DNA from: an uncultured Erwinia sp.
Lineage (GTDB): Bacteria; Pseudomonadota; Gammaproteobacteria; Enterobacterales; Enterobacteriaceae
Length of the DNA: 64,000 bases
Assembly: GCA_913775305.1 (NCBI GenBank)
Contig: CAJYIY010000094.1
Span: forward strand, 26,103-90,102
Direction of reading: 5' to 3'
Position numbers and translations under genes: made by a program. Below are positions 17,032 to 26,746 of the stretch, piece after piece (the first letter of the stretch is position 1; each line of letters begins with the position of its first letter). The notes under the pieces were generated by a model, which saw nothing but the letters and a program-made list of their open reading frames with translations, was not told the DNA's origin and ran no database searches.

Positions 17032-18789
17032 ATGAAAATTCCTTATATTCCTGAAGATGCGCCGTTTAACGGTGAACAGAAATTCTGGCTGGCAGGCTTC
17101 CTCGCCGGGTTACATTCACGTCTGCTGGTGCTGGAAGATAAACCACAGGCGGGAGCAAGCACAGGCGCGGCTGCCACAACTCAGCTGCATATCCTGTTCG
17201 GCTCACAAACCGGTAACGCTGAAGCCTTAGCGCAGAGCGCCGCGAAAGCCGCGCGAGCCAAAGGTCTGGTACCGGTGGTTCAGGGGCTGGGCGAAGTGGA
17301 TATCGACGTTTTCGCTACCATGCGTCACGTCCTGATTATTACCTCCACTTACGGTGAAGGTGAAATGCCGGATAACGCCGAGTTGTTCTGGCAGGCACTG
17401 TCTGCCAGCACCGCGCCGCGTCTGGAGCAGATGCATTTTGCTATTCTGGCCATCGGCGACACCGGCTACGACGGTTTCTGCCAGGCGGGCAAATTCTTTG
17501 ATATGCGCCTTGAGCAGCTCGGCGCGAAACGCGTATGTGACCGCATCGACTGCGATATCGACTACGAAGAGCCAGCCGGTGAATGGATTGCGAGCTCAAT
17601 GCCGCAGTTCGCCGCCAGCGCAGGCAGCAGCGGCGCCGCTCTGGAGAATCTGCCGGAAGCTCCGGTGATCCCCGGCAGCAATAAAAACAACCCGTATGCC
17701 GCAGCCCTGGTCACCAATAAGCGCCTGTCTGGCGAGGCCTCCGGTAAAGACATCCGTCACTTCGAGTTCGATCTGACCGACAGCGGCCTGAAGTATGAAG
17801 CCGGAGATGCGCTCGGGGTGATCCCGGTCAACGATCCGGTGCTGGTCGACCTGCTGCTTGCACAGTTAAAGTCCGATTATCAAAGCCCGGTGCCGGGCTT
17901 CGACCGCAGCCTGGGCGACCTGCTGACCTATCAGTTCGAAATCTCTGAACCTTCACGCAAGCTGATCGAATGGGTTGGCCAGAACACCACTAACCAGGAG
18001 CTGCGCCACGTGCTGCAGCATGATGATAAAGATGCGCTGGGCGTATGGCTGTGGGGCAAAGATACCCTTGACCTGCTGCAGCTGGATCTGACCCGTACGC
18101 TGACTACAGCGGAGTTTATCGCGCTGCTGCGTCCGCTTCAGCATCGTGCTTACTCAATTTCCTCCAGCTCGAAGGCGCATCCTAATCAGGTACACCTGAC
18201 CGTCGCTTCCGTGCGCTATCACAGCGCCGGTCGTCAGCGTAGCGGCGTTTGCTCAACCTATCTGGCAGAGCGCGTTGGCCGGGGCGGCAAACCGGCAATC
18301 TTTATTTCGCCTAACAAAGCTTTCCGCGTACCATCAAACGGCAACGCTCCGCTGATCATGATCGGCCCGGGCACCGGTATTGCACCGTTCCGTGCCTTCC
18401 TGCAGGAACGCCAGACAACCGGTGCCAGCGGTAAAAACTGGTTGTTCTTCGGCGATCAGCATCAGGAACACGACTTTATTTATCAGGATGAGCTAAACAG
18501 CTGGCAGGAAAGTGGCCTGTTGACTCGTCTGGATCTCGCCTTCTCACGCGATCAGTCGAAAAAGATTTACGTGCAGAACCGTATGCTGGAACAGGGAGCT
18601 GAGCTGTTTGCCTGGCTGCAGGAAGGGGCTTACTTCTACGTTTGCGGCGATGCTTCACGCATGGCAAAAGACGTTGATAAAGCGCTGTATGAAATCGTTT
18701 CTCAGTTTGGCGGCATGTCTGATGAGCGCGCCGCTGACTACATCGATCAGCTGAAGAAAGAGAAGCGCTATCTGCGCGACGTCTATTAA
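17032..18789 (+). CDS. CysJ-like NADPH diflavin reductase, proposed electron donor to the adjacent glutamate synthase
   Basis: 585 residues. Visible domains: a short N-terminal segment with IPEDAPFNGEQKFWLAGFLA; a flavodoxin FMN domain (about 52-190) with GSQTGNAEA, TSTYGEGEMPD and GDTGYDGFC; a connecting and FAD-binding part (about 215-400) with RAYSISSSS at 373 and GVCSTYLAER; and an NADPH domain with GPGTGIAPFRAF from 445, SRDQSKKIYVQ, CGD at 538-540 and a C-terminal YLRDVY as in CysJ. The family passes hydride electrons from NADPH through FAD to FMN and on to a partner. No cysI, cysH or nitrate reductase gene is adjacent. The gene lies 107 bp downstream of the atypical gltB at the place of gltD, and the 4Fe-4S cysteines of GltD are absent. 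I infer that it reduces the synthase. The ribosome binding site is weak. A genuine CysJ paralogue is the main alternative. Confidence 0.85.
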   Translation: MKIPYIPEDAPFNGEQKFWLAGFLAGLHSRLLVLEDKPQAGASTGAAATTQLHILFGSQTGNAEALAQSAAKAARAKGLVPVVQGLGEVDIDVFATMRHVLIITSTYGEGEMPDNAELFWQALSASTAPRLEQMHFAILAIGDTGYDGFCQAGKFFDMRLEQLGAKRVCDRIDCDIDYEEPAGEWIASSMPQFAASAGSSGAALENLPEAPVIPGSNKNNPYAAALVTNKRLSGEASGKDIRHFEFDLTDSGLKYEAGDALGVIPVNDPVLVDLLLAQLKSDYQSPVPGFDRSLGDLLTYQFEISEPSRKLIEWVGQNTTNQELRHVLQHDDKDALGVWLWGKDTLDLLQLDLTRTLTTAEFIALLRPLQHRAYSISSSSKAHPNQVHLTVASVRYHSAGRQRSGVCSTYLAERVGRGGKPAIFISPNKAFRVPSNGNAPLIMIGPGTGIAPFRAFLQERQTTGASGKNWLFFGDQHQEHDFIYQDELNSWQESGLLTRLDLAFSRDQSKKIYVQNRMLEQGAELFAWLQEGAYFYVCGDASRMAKDVDKALYEIVSQFGGMSDERAADYIDQLKKEKRYLRDVY

Positions 18790-18798
18790 TTCTCTTTC

Positions 18799-18820
18799 GG
18801 ATGCGGGCCAGCCCGCATCC
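18799..18820. repeat. GC-rich hairpin after the diflavin reductase gene
   Basis: GGATGCGGG and CCCGCATCC form a 9-bp perfect stem with a 4-base loop, 10 bp after the stop codon. No T-run follows; it precedes the true terminator at 18843-18869. Confidence 0.6.
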
Positions 18821-18842
18821 ACCGCTGGTATCCGGCTAAATA

Positions 18843-18869
18843 AAAACGGGCCCGTTGGCCCGTTTTTTT
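18843..18869. terminator. Bidirectional intrinsic terminator between the reductase gene and sspB
   Basis: AAAACGGGCC (18843-18852) pairs perfectly with GGCCCGTTTT (18857-18866), extended by more T on the + strand and by TTTTTATTTA on the - strand. It can end both the glutamate synthase transcript and the convergent sspAB transcript. Confidence 0.9.
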
Positions 18870-18887
18870 ATGCAGCTTTATCCTGAC

Positions 18888-19382
18888 CTACTTCACAACG
18901 CGGAGCGCCGGACGGCCACCGCGTGGGGGTGGATCGTCATCAGGTGAACTGTCGTCGCCTGCGTCATCGGGACGATCGCCGTCTATCACCGACATCAGGG
19001 TTTCCGGTGCTTCATCCTGTTCGACGGAAGCATCAAATTCTCCGGAGCCTTCGTAGGCTGGTTCAGGTTCAAACATCGTACCGGCGCCATTCTCACGGGC
19101 ATAAATCGCCAGCACCGCCGCCAGGGGAACATTGACCTGACGTGGCACCCCACCAAAGCGAGCGTTAAAGCGAACTTCATCGTTGCCCAGCTCCAGGTTG
19201 CCGACGGCACGCGGCGCGATATTCAGTACAATCTGGCCATCACGCGCATATTCCAGAGGAACCATCACACCCGGCAGATTGATGTCGACCACAAGGTGCG
19301 GGGTGAGCTGGTTCTCAAGCAACCACTCATAGAAAGCGCGCAACAGATAAGGACGACGTGCGGTAAGTTGCGACATTTCCAT
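18888..19382 (-). CDS. sspB: ClpXP protease specificity-enhancing factor SspB
   Basis: 164 residues. SspB tethers SsrA-tagged proteins, and N-RseA, to ClpXP. An N-terminal substrate-binding domain (RRPYLLRAFYEWLLENQLTP onwards, to about residue 112) is followed by a flexible acidic linker and the ClpX-docking tail LRVVK at the very C-terminus, all as in E. coli. It is 5 bp downstream of sspA. The link to RseA fits the presence of degS in this window. Confidence 0.96.
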   Translation of the reverse strand: MEMSQLTARRPYLLRAFYEWLLENQLTPHLVVDINLPGVMVPLEYARDGQIVLNIAPRAVGNLELGNDEVRFNARFGGVPRQVNVPLAAVLAIYARENGAGTMFEPEPAYEGSGEFDASVEQDEAPETLMSVIDGDRPDDAGDDSSPDDDPPPRGGRPALRVVK

Positions 19383-19387
19383 CGTAA

Positions 19388-20029
19388 TCAGCCCCGCGTT
19401 TGCAGTCGCATTTCACGCTCGGCTTCGGTCAAAGAAGCGAGGAATGAATCACGCTCAAAGACGCGAGTCATATAGCCCTTCAGCTCTTTAGAACCGGCAC
19501 CGTTCAGCTCAATGCCCATCTGCGGCAGACGCCACAGCAGCGGAGCCAGATAGCAGTCAACCAGGCTGAATTCTTCGCTCATAAAGAACGGCGTGCGGGA
19601 GAACAGAGGAGCGATAGCCAGCAGTTCTTCACGCAGCTGTTTGCGGGCCGCGTCAGCTTCCTGCGCAGTGCCGTTCTCAACTTTACGCATCAGGCTGTAC
19701 CAGTCCTGTTCAACGCGATGCATCATCAGACGGCTTTCACCACGCGCAACCGGGTAGACCGGCATCAATGGAGGATGCGGGAAACGCTCATCCAGATATT
19801 CCATGATGATACGAGATTCATACAGCGTCAGCTCACGATCAACGAGTGTTGGCACGGTACGGTACGGGTTGAGGTCGATCAGATCCTGGGGCAGATTATC
19901 TGTTTCAACCTGCTCGATCTCGACGCTAACACCTTTCTCAGCCAGTACGATACGAACCTGATGGCTAAAAATGTCAGTCGGACCAGAAAACAGCGTCATT
20001 ACCGAACGTTTGTTGGCAGCGACAGCCAT
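19388..20029 (-). CDS. sspA: Stringent starvation protein A (SspA)
   Basis: 213 residues. SspA binds RNA polymerase and acts in stationary phase, affecting H-NS levels and acid tolerance. It has a glutathione S-transferase fold: thioredoxin-like N-terminal part (VMTLFSGPTDIFSHQVRIVLA) and an all-helical C-terminal domain; the enzymes' catalytic residues are not conserved in this family. The ATG at 20029 is used instead of one 12 bp upstream because GGAGG is well spaced (20034-20039) and E. coli SspA starts MAVAANKRS. It is cotranscribed with sspB. Confidence 0.95.
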   Translation of the reverse strand: MAVAANKRSVMTLFSGPTDIFSHQVRIVLAEKGVSVEIEQVETDNLPQDLIDLNPYRTVPTLVDRELTLYESRIIMEYLDERFPHPPLMPVYPVARGESRLMMHRVEQDWYSLMRKVENGTAQEADAARKQLREELLAIAPLFSRTPFFMSEEFSLVDCYLAPLLWRLPQMGIELNGAGSKELKGYMTRVFERDSFLASLTEAEREMRLQTRG

Positions 20030-20341
20030 GTAAACCTCCAAGTTTATCCAGAAAATTACTGCGAATAGCCATCCACGCGGCGACTCGTTATTGCCCTTAG
20101 CCCGATGATGAACGCTCCAGCCACAGGCGAGAACGACGCGTCATTGTTGACTGGCCAAGCAGGCACAAAGTGACGCATAGTTTACCAGATTTTAGTCAGC
20201 TTGTGCGGAGGCGAATGCCGATTTGCAGGGGAAAAGTGTTGCAGCAGGACAACTTTCGCGTTTTTTGCACCAGTAGAAAATAAAAAACCCGGTGCCAGGC
20301 ACCGGGTTTTTCGATAATTGACGCTGCCGAAGCAGAGTAAA
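20030..20341. other. sspA upstream region and rpsI 3' region
   Basis: 312 bp without a gene. The right end holds the rpsI terminator (20283-20312). The rest should carry the sspA promoter, which I could not fix. Nothing else is recognisable. Confidence 0.6.
20283..20312 (-). terminator. Intrinsic terminator of rplM-rpsI
   Basis: An A/T-flanked hairpin with ACCCGGTG and CACCGGGT arms, 5' A-run and 3' T-run (TTTTTT on the - strand), 30 bp downstream of rpsI. It is symmetrical enough to stop transcription from both sides. Confidence 0.88.
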
Positions 20342-21178
<837 letters not shown>

Positions 21179-21262
21179 CTAAAAGCTTACCCAAATTAAG
21201 TTACACGTTGGTGAAATCCCAAACGCTTGAATAAACGGTTGGAGCTCACACGACCATCTTGA

Positions 21263-21296
21263 CCAGTAAGCCCACCCCTTCGGATAGAGTTACTGG
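21263..21296 (-). promoter_or_regulatory. L13 mRNA leader hairpin
   Basis: On the - strand CCAGTAA and TTACTGG form a perfect closing stem around CTATCCGAAGGGGTGGG, which can extend the helix. Position in the 5' leader of rplM and the sequence fit the L13 leader, where L13 represses its own operon. Confidence 0.7.
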
Positions 21297-21347
21297 AACA
21301 CAAAGAGTTTTGGGAAAAAAACCTTTGCTGTAACGTGGGGTCGCAAG

Positions 21348-21377
21348 ATTATAGAGAAGTCGCTCATAAAAATCGAA
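21348..21377 (-). promoter_or_regulatory. rplM-rpsI promoter
   Basis: A perfect -10 TATAAT (complement of 21348-21353) is followed by a GC-rich CTTGCGACCCC, as in stringently controlled ribosomal promoters. The -35 is weak (TTCGAT at 18-bp spacing). The transcript would have a leader of about 160 nt. Confidence 0.65.
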
Positions 21378-21421
21378 CACTTTCTACGATAAAATTGCCA
21401 TTCCGCCAGGTCCTTTTTTCA

Positions 21422-22549
21422 TCAGGGCAGATGCGGCAACCGCAGGTATTCTTCACTCTGCATTTCCTGCAAGCGGGAAACGCATCGCTGATACTCAAAC
21501 TTAAGCCGCGTACCCTGATAAATCTCATACAGTGATGTTTCTGCCGAAATCACCAGTTTCACGTGACGCTCGTAAAACTCATCCACCAGCGCCAGAAAAC
21601 GCCGGGCCTGATCTTCGGTCTTGTAAATCATCACCGGCACATCATACAGCAATACGCTGTGAAAGCGGCGAGATAGCTCAATATAGTCGTGCTGGCTTCG
21701 ACCCTCGCCGCACAGGGTGAGGAAACTCATCGCTAACACGCCCTCCGCCATACCGAGCGTGGGCAGCTGTCGATGGTTAATTTCCAGCGATTCAGGTGCC
21801 CCCCTTGGCTTACCGGCCAGCGCAACAAACATTCGCTCCATCTCTTTTGAGGTGGACTCCCCCAGCGGTGTCATCCACAGATGAGCGGAAGTCAGCGTGC
21901 GCAGGCGGTAATCAATACCGGCATCGACGTTCATAATATCGCAGTGCTGCTTGATCATTTCGATAGCCGGAAGAAAACGCGCACGCTGCAAACCGTTACG
22001 ATAGAGATCGTCCGGTGGAATGTTTGATGTCGCCACCAGGGTAATACCGCGACTGAACAGCGCTTCCATCAGCGTGCCCAGCAGCATCGCATCAGTAATG
22101 TCAGAGACAAAAAATTCATCGAAGCACAGCACATCCGTTTCCGCCTTGAAGCGGTCGGCGACGGTTTGAAGCGGATCGCTTTTTCCCTGTAGCTCGGCCA
22201 GTTCCTCATGCACGCGCAGCATAAAACGGTGAAAATGCAGACGCTGCTTGCGCTCTCCAGGAATTGCCTGAAAAAACATGTCCATCAGCCAGGTCTTTCC
22301 ACGCCCGACGCCCCCCCACATATACAGGCCACGTGCCGGCGGTTGGGTGTCAGTTTTCCCTTTGCCTAACAGCTTATTTAATTTGCCAAACAGCCCACCG
22401 CTGCGCTGGGTCGGAACGGGACGGGCACCACTCAGCTTCTGCCATATGCCGTCAAGCCGGGTGATGGCTTCGCGCTGTACTTCATCAGGTTGAAACTCGT
22501 CGTTTTCCAGCGCCTGTTGATAAAGCGCCAGAGGAGACATCTTTTGCAT
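21422..22549 (-). CDS. zapE: Cell division ATPase ZapE
   Basis: 375 residues. ZapE is a Z-ring-associated AFG1-like ATPase needed under some stress conditions. Walker A is MWGGVGRGKTWLMD (about residue 92), and Walker B is VLCFDEFFVSD near residue 140; there is no protease domain. It lies between rplM and the divergent zapG, as in E. coli. Confidence 0.94.
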   Translation of the reverse strand: MQKMSPLALYQQALENDEFQPDEVQREAITRLDGIWQKLSGARPVPTQRSGGLFGKLNKLLGKGKTDTQPPARGLYMWGGVGRGKTWLMDMFFQAIPGERKQRLHFHRFMLRVHEELAELQGKSDPLQTVADRFKAETDVLCFDEFFVSDITDAMLLGTLMEALFSRGITLVATSNIPPDDLYRNGLQRARFLPAIEMIKQHCDIMNVDAGIDYRLRTLTSAHLWMTPLGESTSKEMERMFVALAGKPRGAPESLEINHRQLPTLGMAEGVLAMSFLTLCGEGRSQHDYIELSRRFHSVLLYDVPVMIYKTEDQARRFLALVDEFYERHVKLVISAETSLYEIYQGTRLKFEYQRCVSRLQEMQSEEYLRLPHLP

Positions 22550-22725
22550 AATTTATTCACATTCCCTGAAAAATGGCCTTGCCGGGGGGTTGATTGTCGA
22601 AAAAAAAGTCGTTCTACACTAAGCGAAGCGGCCACAGGATTCCACTTCCATAACATTAGCGGTTATAGTGGCTAATATTGAATGGAAAGACCCTACGGAA
22701 CAACGAAGACAAAACGGGAGTTATT

Positions 22726-23127
22726 ATGACCTGGGAATACGCGCTTATTGGGTTAGTTGTTGGGATTATTATCGGCGCGGTAGCAATGCGTTTTGGTAAC
22801 AGGAAACTGCGAGAGCAGCGCTCGCTGCAGTATGAGCTGGAAAAAAGTAAAGCTGAGCTGTCGGAATACCGTGAAGAATTAACCAACCATTTTGCCCACA
22901 GCGCCGAGCTGCTGGACAACATGGCTCGGGATTATCGCCAGCTGTACCAGCATATGGCAAAAGGGTCTAACGATCTGTTACCGAACCTGCCGGGAGAAAA
23001 AAATCCCTTTGTTTATCAGCTGACCGAATCAGAAGCCGATAACGATCAGGCTCCGGTACAGATGCCAAGGGACTATCCTGATAGCGCTTCCGGCCTGCTG
23101 CGCGGTGAACGCCCGGCAGGAAAGTAA
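22726..23127 (+). CDS. zapG: Z-ring-associated membrane protein ZapG (YhcB)
   Basis: 133 residues, near the E. coli length. It has one N-terminal membrane segment (residues 3-22, EYALIGLVVGIIIGAVAM), then a coiled coil (about 30-90) and a disordered tail with the family motif NDQAPVQMPRDY. YhcB/ZapG helps coordinate cell envelope growth and division. The ATG at 22726 was chosen over 22678 because MTWEYALIG is the conserved N-terminus and GGGAG precedes it (22714-22718). A terminator follows. Confidence 0.93.
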   Translation: MTWEYALIGLVVGIIIGAVAMRFGNRKLREQRSLQYELEKSKAELSEYREELTNHFAHSAELLDNMARDYRQLYQHMAKGSNDLLPNLPGEKNPFVYQLTESEADNDQAPVQMPRDYPDSASGLLRGERPAGK

Positions 23128-23136
23128 GCCATTCTT

Positions 23137-23160
23137 ATGGGGTGCCTGGCACCCCATTTT
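23137..23160 (+). terminator. Intrinsic terminator after zapG
   Basis: ATGGGGTGC (23137-23145) pairs with GCACCCCAT (23149-23157), followed by a short T-run. It separates zapG from degQ. Confidence 0.75.
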
Positions 23161-23247
23161 GTTGCACATATCGCTGTCAGCCACACCTCAGAGCCTGCAT
23201 ATGCGGGTTATTCATATCACTTCTCCGGTAACGAGAGCGTCGTAGCG

Positions 23248-24621
23248 ATGAAAAAAAAATCATTTCTGTTAAGCGCATTAGCCTTCAGTCTCGGCCTTCA
23301 TCTTGCTCTGGTTGCCCCTTCAGCCCAGGCATCACTTCCTGCGCAGGTGGAAGGACAACCACTGCCCAGCCTGGCCCCTATGCTGGAAAAAGTGTTACCT
23401 GCCGTGGTCAGCGTCTACGTTGAGGGCACGCAGAAGCAAGACCAGCAGATCCCTGAGCAATTGAAACGTTTTCTGGGGCAGGATGGCGAGCAGGATGAAG
23501 GCTTACAACAGCCTTTTGAAGGCCTGGCCTCCGGTGTGATCATTGATGCGGCTAAAGGCTACGTGTTAACCAATAATCATGTGGTGAGCGGTGCAAACAA
23601 GATTAAAGTGCAGCTTAGCGACGGCCGCGAGTTTGATGCCAAACTGATGGGTGCCGATGAGCAAACCGATGTGGCACTGATTCAGTTGGAAGGTGCCACA
23701 AAGCTTACTCAGATCACCATCGCTGACTCGGACCAGCTAAAAGTCGGAGACTTTACCGTTGCGATTGGCAATCCTTTTGGCTTAGGTCAAACGGCGACTT
23801 CCGGCATTGTTTCGGCGCTGGGGCGCAGCGGCCTGAACCTGGAAGGGCTGGAAAACTTTATCCAGACCGATGCCGCGATTAACCAAGGCAACTCCGGAGG
23901 TGCGCTGGTTAACCTCAACGGCGATCTTATTGGCCTGAATACGGCAATTCTCTCCTCGGCGGGTGGCAATATTGGTATCGGTTTCGCCATCCCAGGCAAC
24001 ATGGCGATGAATCTGGCACAGCAGTTGATTCAGTTTGGCGAGGTCAAACGTGGACAGCTCGGCATTAAAGGCACAGAAATGACCGCTGATATGGCCAAAG
24101 CCTTTAATGTTGACGTGCAGCGCGGTGCCTTTGTTAATGAAGTGCTGACCGGTTCAGCAGCAGCGAAAGCGGGGATTAAAGCAGGCGACATTATCACCAG
24201 CGTGGACGGCCAACCGGTGAATAATTTTGCCGAACTGCGGGTGAAAATTGGCACCACCGCGCCAGGGCAGGAGGTGAAGGTCGGCCTGCTGCATGAAGGT
24301 AAACCGACCACCGTCAGCGTTAAACTGGATAACAGTAGCCAGGGCACCGTGAGTGCAGAACAGCTGGTTCCGGCCCTTCAGGGATCGAGACTTAGCGACG
24401 GGGCAGCCGCAGATGGCACCAAAGGCATTAAGGTAGAGAGCGTTGAGAAAGGTACGCCTGCGGCGCTCGCTGGCCTGCAGAAAGATGATGTAATTGTCGG
24501 CCTGAACCGCACCCCGGTTCCGAATCTGGCAGAATTGCGTAAGCTGCTGGAAGGCAAGCCTCCGCTGCTGGCACTGAATATCATTCGCGGCAGTGACAGC
24601 ATCTATTTACTGCTTCAGTAG
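23248..24621 (+). CDS. degQ: Periplasmic serine endoprotease DegQ
   Basis: 457 residues (E. coli DegQ 455). It is a HtrA-family protease and chaperone for misfolded periplasmic proteins. Signal peptide residues 1-28 (cleavage after SAQA), trypsin-like domain with the triad His111, Asp141 and Ser216 (GNSGGAL), and two PDZ domains (about 262-350 and 370-455). The ATG at 23248 was chosen because it begins the signal peptide MKKKSFLLSALA; an upstream ATG at 23137 lies inside the zapG terminator. The ribosome binding site is weak. It is followed by degS as in E. coli. Confidence 0.95.
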   Translation: MKKKSFLLSALAFSLGLHLALVAPSAQASLPAQVEGQPLPSLAPMLEKVLPAVVSVYVEGTQKQDQQIPEQLKRFLGQDGEQDEGLQQPFEGLASGVIIDAAKGYVLTNNHVVSGANKIKVQLSDGREFDAKLMGADEQTDVALIQLEGATKLTQITIADSDQLKVGDFTVAIGNPFGLGQTATSGIVSALGRSGLNLEGLENFIQTDAAINQGNSGGALVNLNGDLIGLNTAILSSAGGNIGIGFAIPGNMAMNLAQQLIQFGEVKRGQLGIKGTEMTADMAKAFNVDVQRGAFVNEVLTGSAAAKAGIKAGDIITSVDGQPVNNFAELRVKIGTTAPGQEVKVGLLHEGKPTTVSVKLDNSSQGTVSAEQLVPALQGSRLSDGAAADGTKGIKVESVEKGTPAALAGLQKDDVIVGLNRTPVPNLAELRKLLEGKPPLLALNIIRGSDSIYLLLQ

Positions 24622-24627
24622 CCCCTT

Positions 24628-24653
24628 TGCGGGCACAGGCTACTGTGCCCGCA
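24628..24653. repeat. Perfect hairpin between degQ and degS
   Basis: TGCGGGCACAG (24628-24638) and CTGTGCCCGCA (24643-24653) with a 4-base loop. No T-run follows; partial termination or mRNA stabilisation is possible. Confidence 0.65.
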
Positions 24654-24701
24654 CAACTCATGTTATCCTGCGTTGCGTACATTCATTCACCGCTTAAAGC
24701 C

Positions 24702-25757
24702 ATGTTCCCTAAACTTTTACGTTCCGTGATACTCGGCCTGATTGTGGCGGGTATTCTGTTGGTAGCCATACCGGGCCTTAAGGTCGGCGGCGATCTGCTG
24801 TCCAAGCCTGGCGACAGCGCCGATCAGGAACCCGTCAGCTACAATGATGCCGTCCGGCGCGCTGCACCGGCAGTGGTCTACGTATATAATCGCAGCGCCA
24901 GCAATGCCTCCGATGTCCTCGGTTCCGGGGTCATTATGGATCCCCGCGGCTATATTCTGACCAACAAACACGTTATCAACGATGCGAACCAGATTATCGT
25001 TCGTCTGCAGGATGGCCGTTATTTTGAAGCGATGCTGGTAGGTTCAGATTCGCTGACCGACCTCGCCGTGCTGAAAATCACCGCATCTAATCTGCCGGTT
25101 ATTCCCATCAATCCGAAACGCGTCGCGCACATTGGCGATTTGGTGATGGCCATTGGCAACCCTTATAACATCGGTCAGACGGTCACTCAGGGCATTATTG
25201 GCGCTACCGGCCGTGTGGGACTGAGCCCATCGCGCCATCAGGACTTCCTGCAAACGGATGCTTCGATTAACCGAGGAAATTCTGGCGGAGCGCTAATTAA
25301 CTCGCTGGGCGAGCTGATGGGGATTAACACGCTCTCATTTGATAAAAGCAGCGACGGTGAAACCCCTGAAGGACTGGGCTTTGCGATCCCGACACGCCTG
25401 GCCACCAAAATCATGGATAAGCTGATCCGCGACGGGCGAGTGATCCGTGGCTACATCGGAATTACCGGTGAGGAGATCCCACGCTTTACCGGTCAGAATA
25501 CCCCACTGGAGCACCCACAGGGCATTGTGATAACCGGTATGAACCCTGCCGGGCCAGCGAAGGCTGCTGGCTTACAAATCCACGATGTCATTACGCGAGT
25601 GAACAATGCTCCAGCCGTTTCAGCGATGGAGACCATGGATCAGGTTGCCGAAATCCGCCCCGGCACAGTGATCGACGTTGAGATCCTGCGTAATGATAAG
25701 AAGATAACAATGCCCGTCACGGTGCAGGAATATCCTGAAGAGAATAAGAGCCAGTAG
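24702..25757 (+). CDS. degS: Site-1 protease DegS of the sigma-E response
   Basis: 351 residues (E. coli 355). It is anchored to the inner membrane and cleaves RseA when its PDZ domain binds exposed C-termini of outer-membrane proteins. One N-terminal membrane anchor (residues 4-24) replaces a cleavable signal. Triad: His90 (NKHVI), Asp120 (TDLAVL), Ser194 (GNSGGAL). A single C-terminal PDZ domain follows. The ATG at 24702 (MFPKLLRSVILGL) matches the E. coli start; the frame is open further upstream, but that part lacks homology. Confidence 0.95.
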   Translation: MFPKLLRSVILGLIVAGILLVAIPGLKVGGDLLSKPGDSADQEPVSYNDAVRRAAPAVVYVYNRSASNASDVLGSGVIMDPRGYILTNKHVINDANQIIVRLQDGRYFEAMLVGSDSLTDLAVLKITASNLPVIPINPKRVAHIGDLVMAIGNPYNIGQTVTQGIIGATGRVGLSPSRHQDFLQTDASINRGNSGGALINSLGELMGINTLSFDKSSDGETPEGLGFAIPTRLATKIMDKLIRDGRVIRGYIGITGEEIPRFTGQNTPLEHPQGIVITGMNPAGPAKAAGLQIHDVITRVNNAPAVSAMETMDQVAEIRPGTVIDVEILRNDKKITMPVTVQEYPEENKSQ

Positions 25758-25775
25758 CGGGTAATGACCTGGCGG

Positions 25776-25803
25776 TCTCGCCCCGTTGACCAACGGGGCG
25801 AGA
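25776..25803. repeat. 13-bp perfect hairpin between convergent degS and mdh
   Basis: TCTCGCCCCGTTG (25776-25788) and CAACGGGGCGAGA (25791-25803). There is no T-run, but the stem is strong and sits between the two stop codons, so it may act as a shared transcript end. Confidence 0.65.
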
Positions 25804-25810
25804 TGCGGAT

Positions 25811-26746
25811 TTACTTCATAAAATCTTCGCCAAGGGCGATATCTTTTTTCAGCGTATCCAGCATGTTATCCAACGACTGCTGTTCGAACGCACTCAGCTT
25901 GCCGATTGGACGGCGTTCAGCAATACCCATTTTTCCCAGCAGCAGAGGCTGTGAGAAGAAACGGGCGTATTCGCCGTTACCTTCAACATAGGCATATTCC
26001 ACAACATCGCTTTCCCCTTTCAGGGCGCGCACCAGTGACAGGCCAAAGCGTGCAGCTGCCTGGCCCATAGAAAGCGTTGCTGAGCCGCCACCGGCCTTGG
26101 CTTCAACAACCTCGGTCCCGGCATTCTGAATTCGTTTAGTCAGATCCGCGGCTTCCTGATCGGTAAAGCTGACGCCCTCAATCTGCGACAGCAGAGGCAG
26201 AATTGTAACGCCTGAGTGGCCTCCCACCACCGGAACATTCAGCGCGTGAGGTTGCTTACCTTTCAGCTCAGCAACAAAGGTGTTGGCACGAATAACGTCC
26301 AGCGTGGTAACACCAAACAGCTTATTTTTGTCATACACGCCGGCCTTTTTTAACACTTCAGCCGCAATGGCCACCGTGGTATTCACCGGGTTAGTAATAA
26401 TCCCAATCAGTGACTTTGGCGCGGTTTCAGCAACCTGCTGAATAAGATTGCGCACAATCCCCGCATTCACGTTAAACAGGTCGGAACGGTCCATACCGGG
26501 TTTACGTGCCACACCGGCAGAAATCAGAACGACATCAGCGCCCTTCAGAGCGGGGGTTGCATCCTCTCCGCTGAAGCCTTGAATTTTAACTGCTGTAGGG
26601 ATGTGGCTAAGGTCTACCGCAACACCCGGGGTCACGGGGGCGATATCATAGAGAGAGAGTTCTGAACCAGCCGGAAGCTGGGTTTTCAGTAGGAGGGCCA
26701 GAGCCTGACCGATACCACCCGCTGCACCGAGAACTGCAACTTTCAT
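25811..26746 (-). CDS. mdh: Malate dehydrogenase (NAD)
   Basis: 311 residues (E. coli 312). It oxidises malate to oxaloacetate in the TCA cycle. NAD-binding [10 protein letters not shown] at residues 5-14, substrate Arg in the [11 protein letters not shown] loop near 80-90, and the catalytic His in [11 protein letters not shown] near 177. It lies between degS and divergent argR as in E. coli. Confidence 0.97.
   Translation of the reverse strand: MKVAVLGAAGGIGQALALLLKTQLPAGSELSLYDIAPVTPGVAVDLSHIPTAVKIQGFSGEDATPALKGADVVLISAGVARKPGMDRSDLFNVNAGIVRNLIQQVAETAPKSLIGIITNPVNTTVAIAAEVLKKAGVYDKNKLFGVTTLDVIRANTFVAELKGKQPHALNVPVVGGHSGVTILPLLSQIEGVSFTDQEAADLTKRIQNAGTEVVEAKAGGGSATLSMGQAAARFGLSLVRALKGESDVVEYAYVEGNGEYARFFSQPLLLGKMGIAERRPIGKLSAFEQQSLDNMLDTLKKDIALGEDFMK

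Noticed and set aside
17032..18789. Calling the diflavin reductase cysJ
   Set aside because: No cysI or cysH adjacent, the N-terminal segment differs from enterobacterial CysJ, and the gene is linked to a glutamate synthase. CysJ function is kept only as an alternative.
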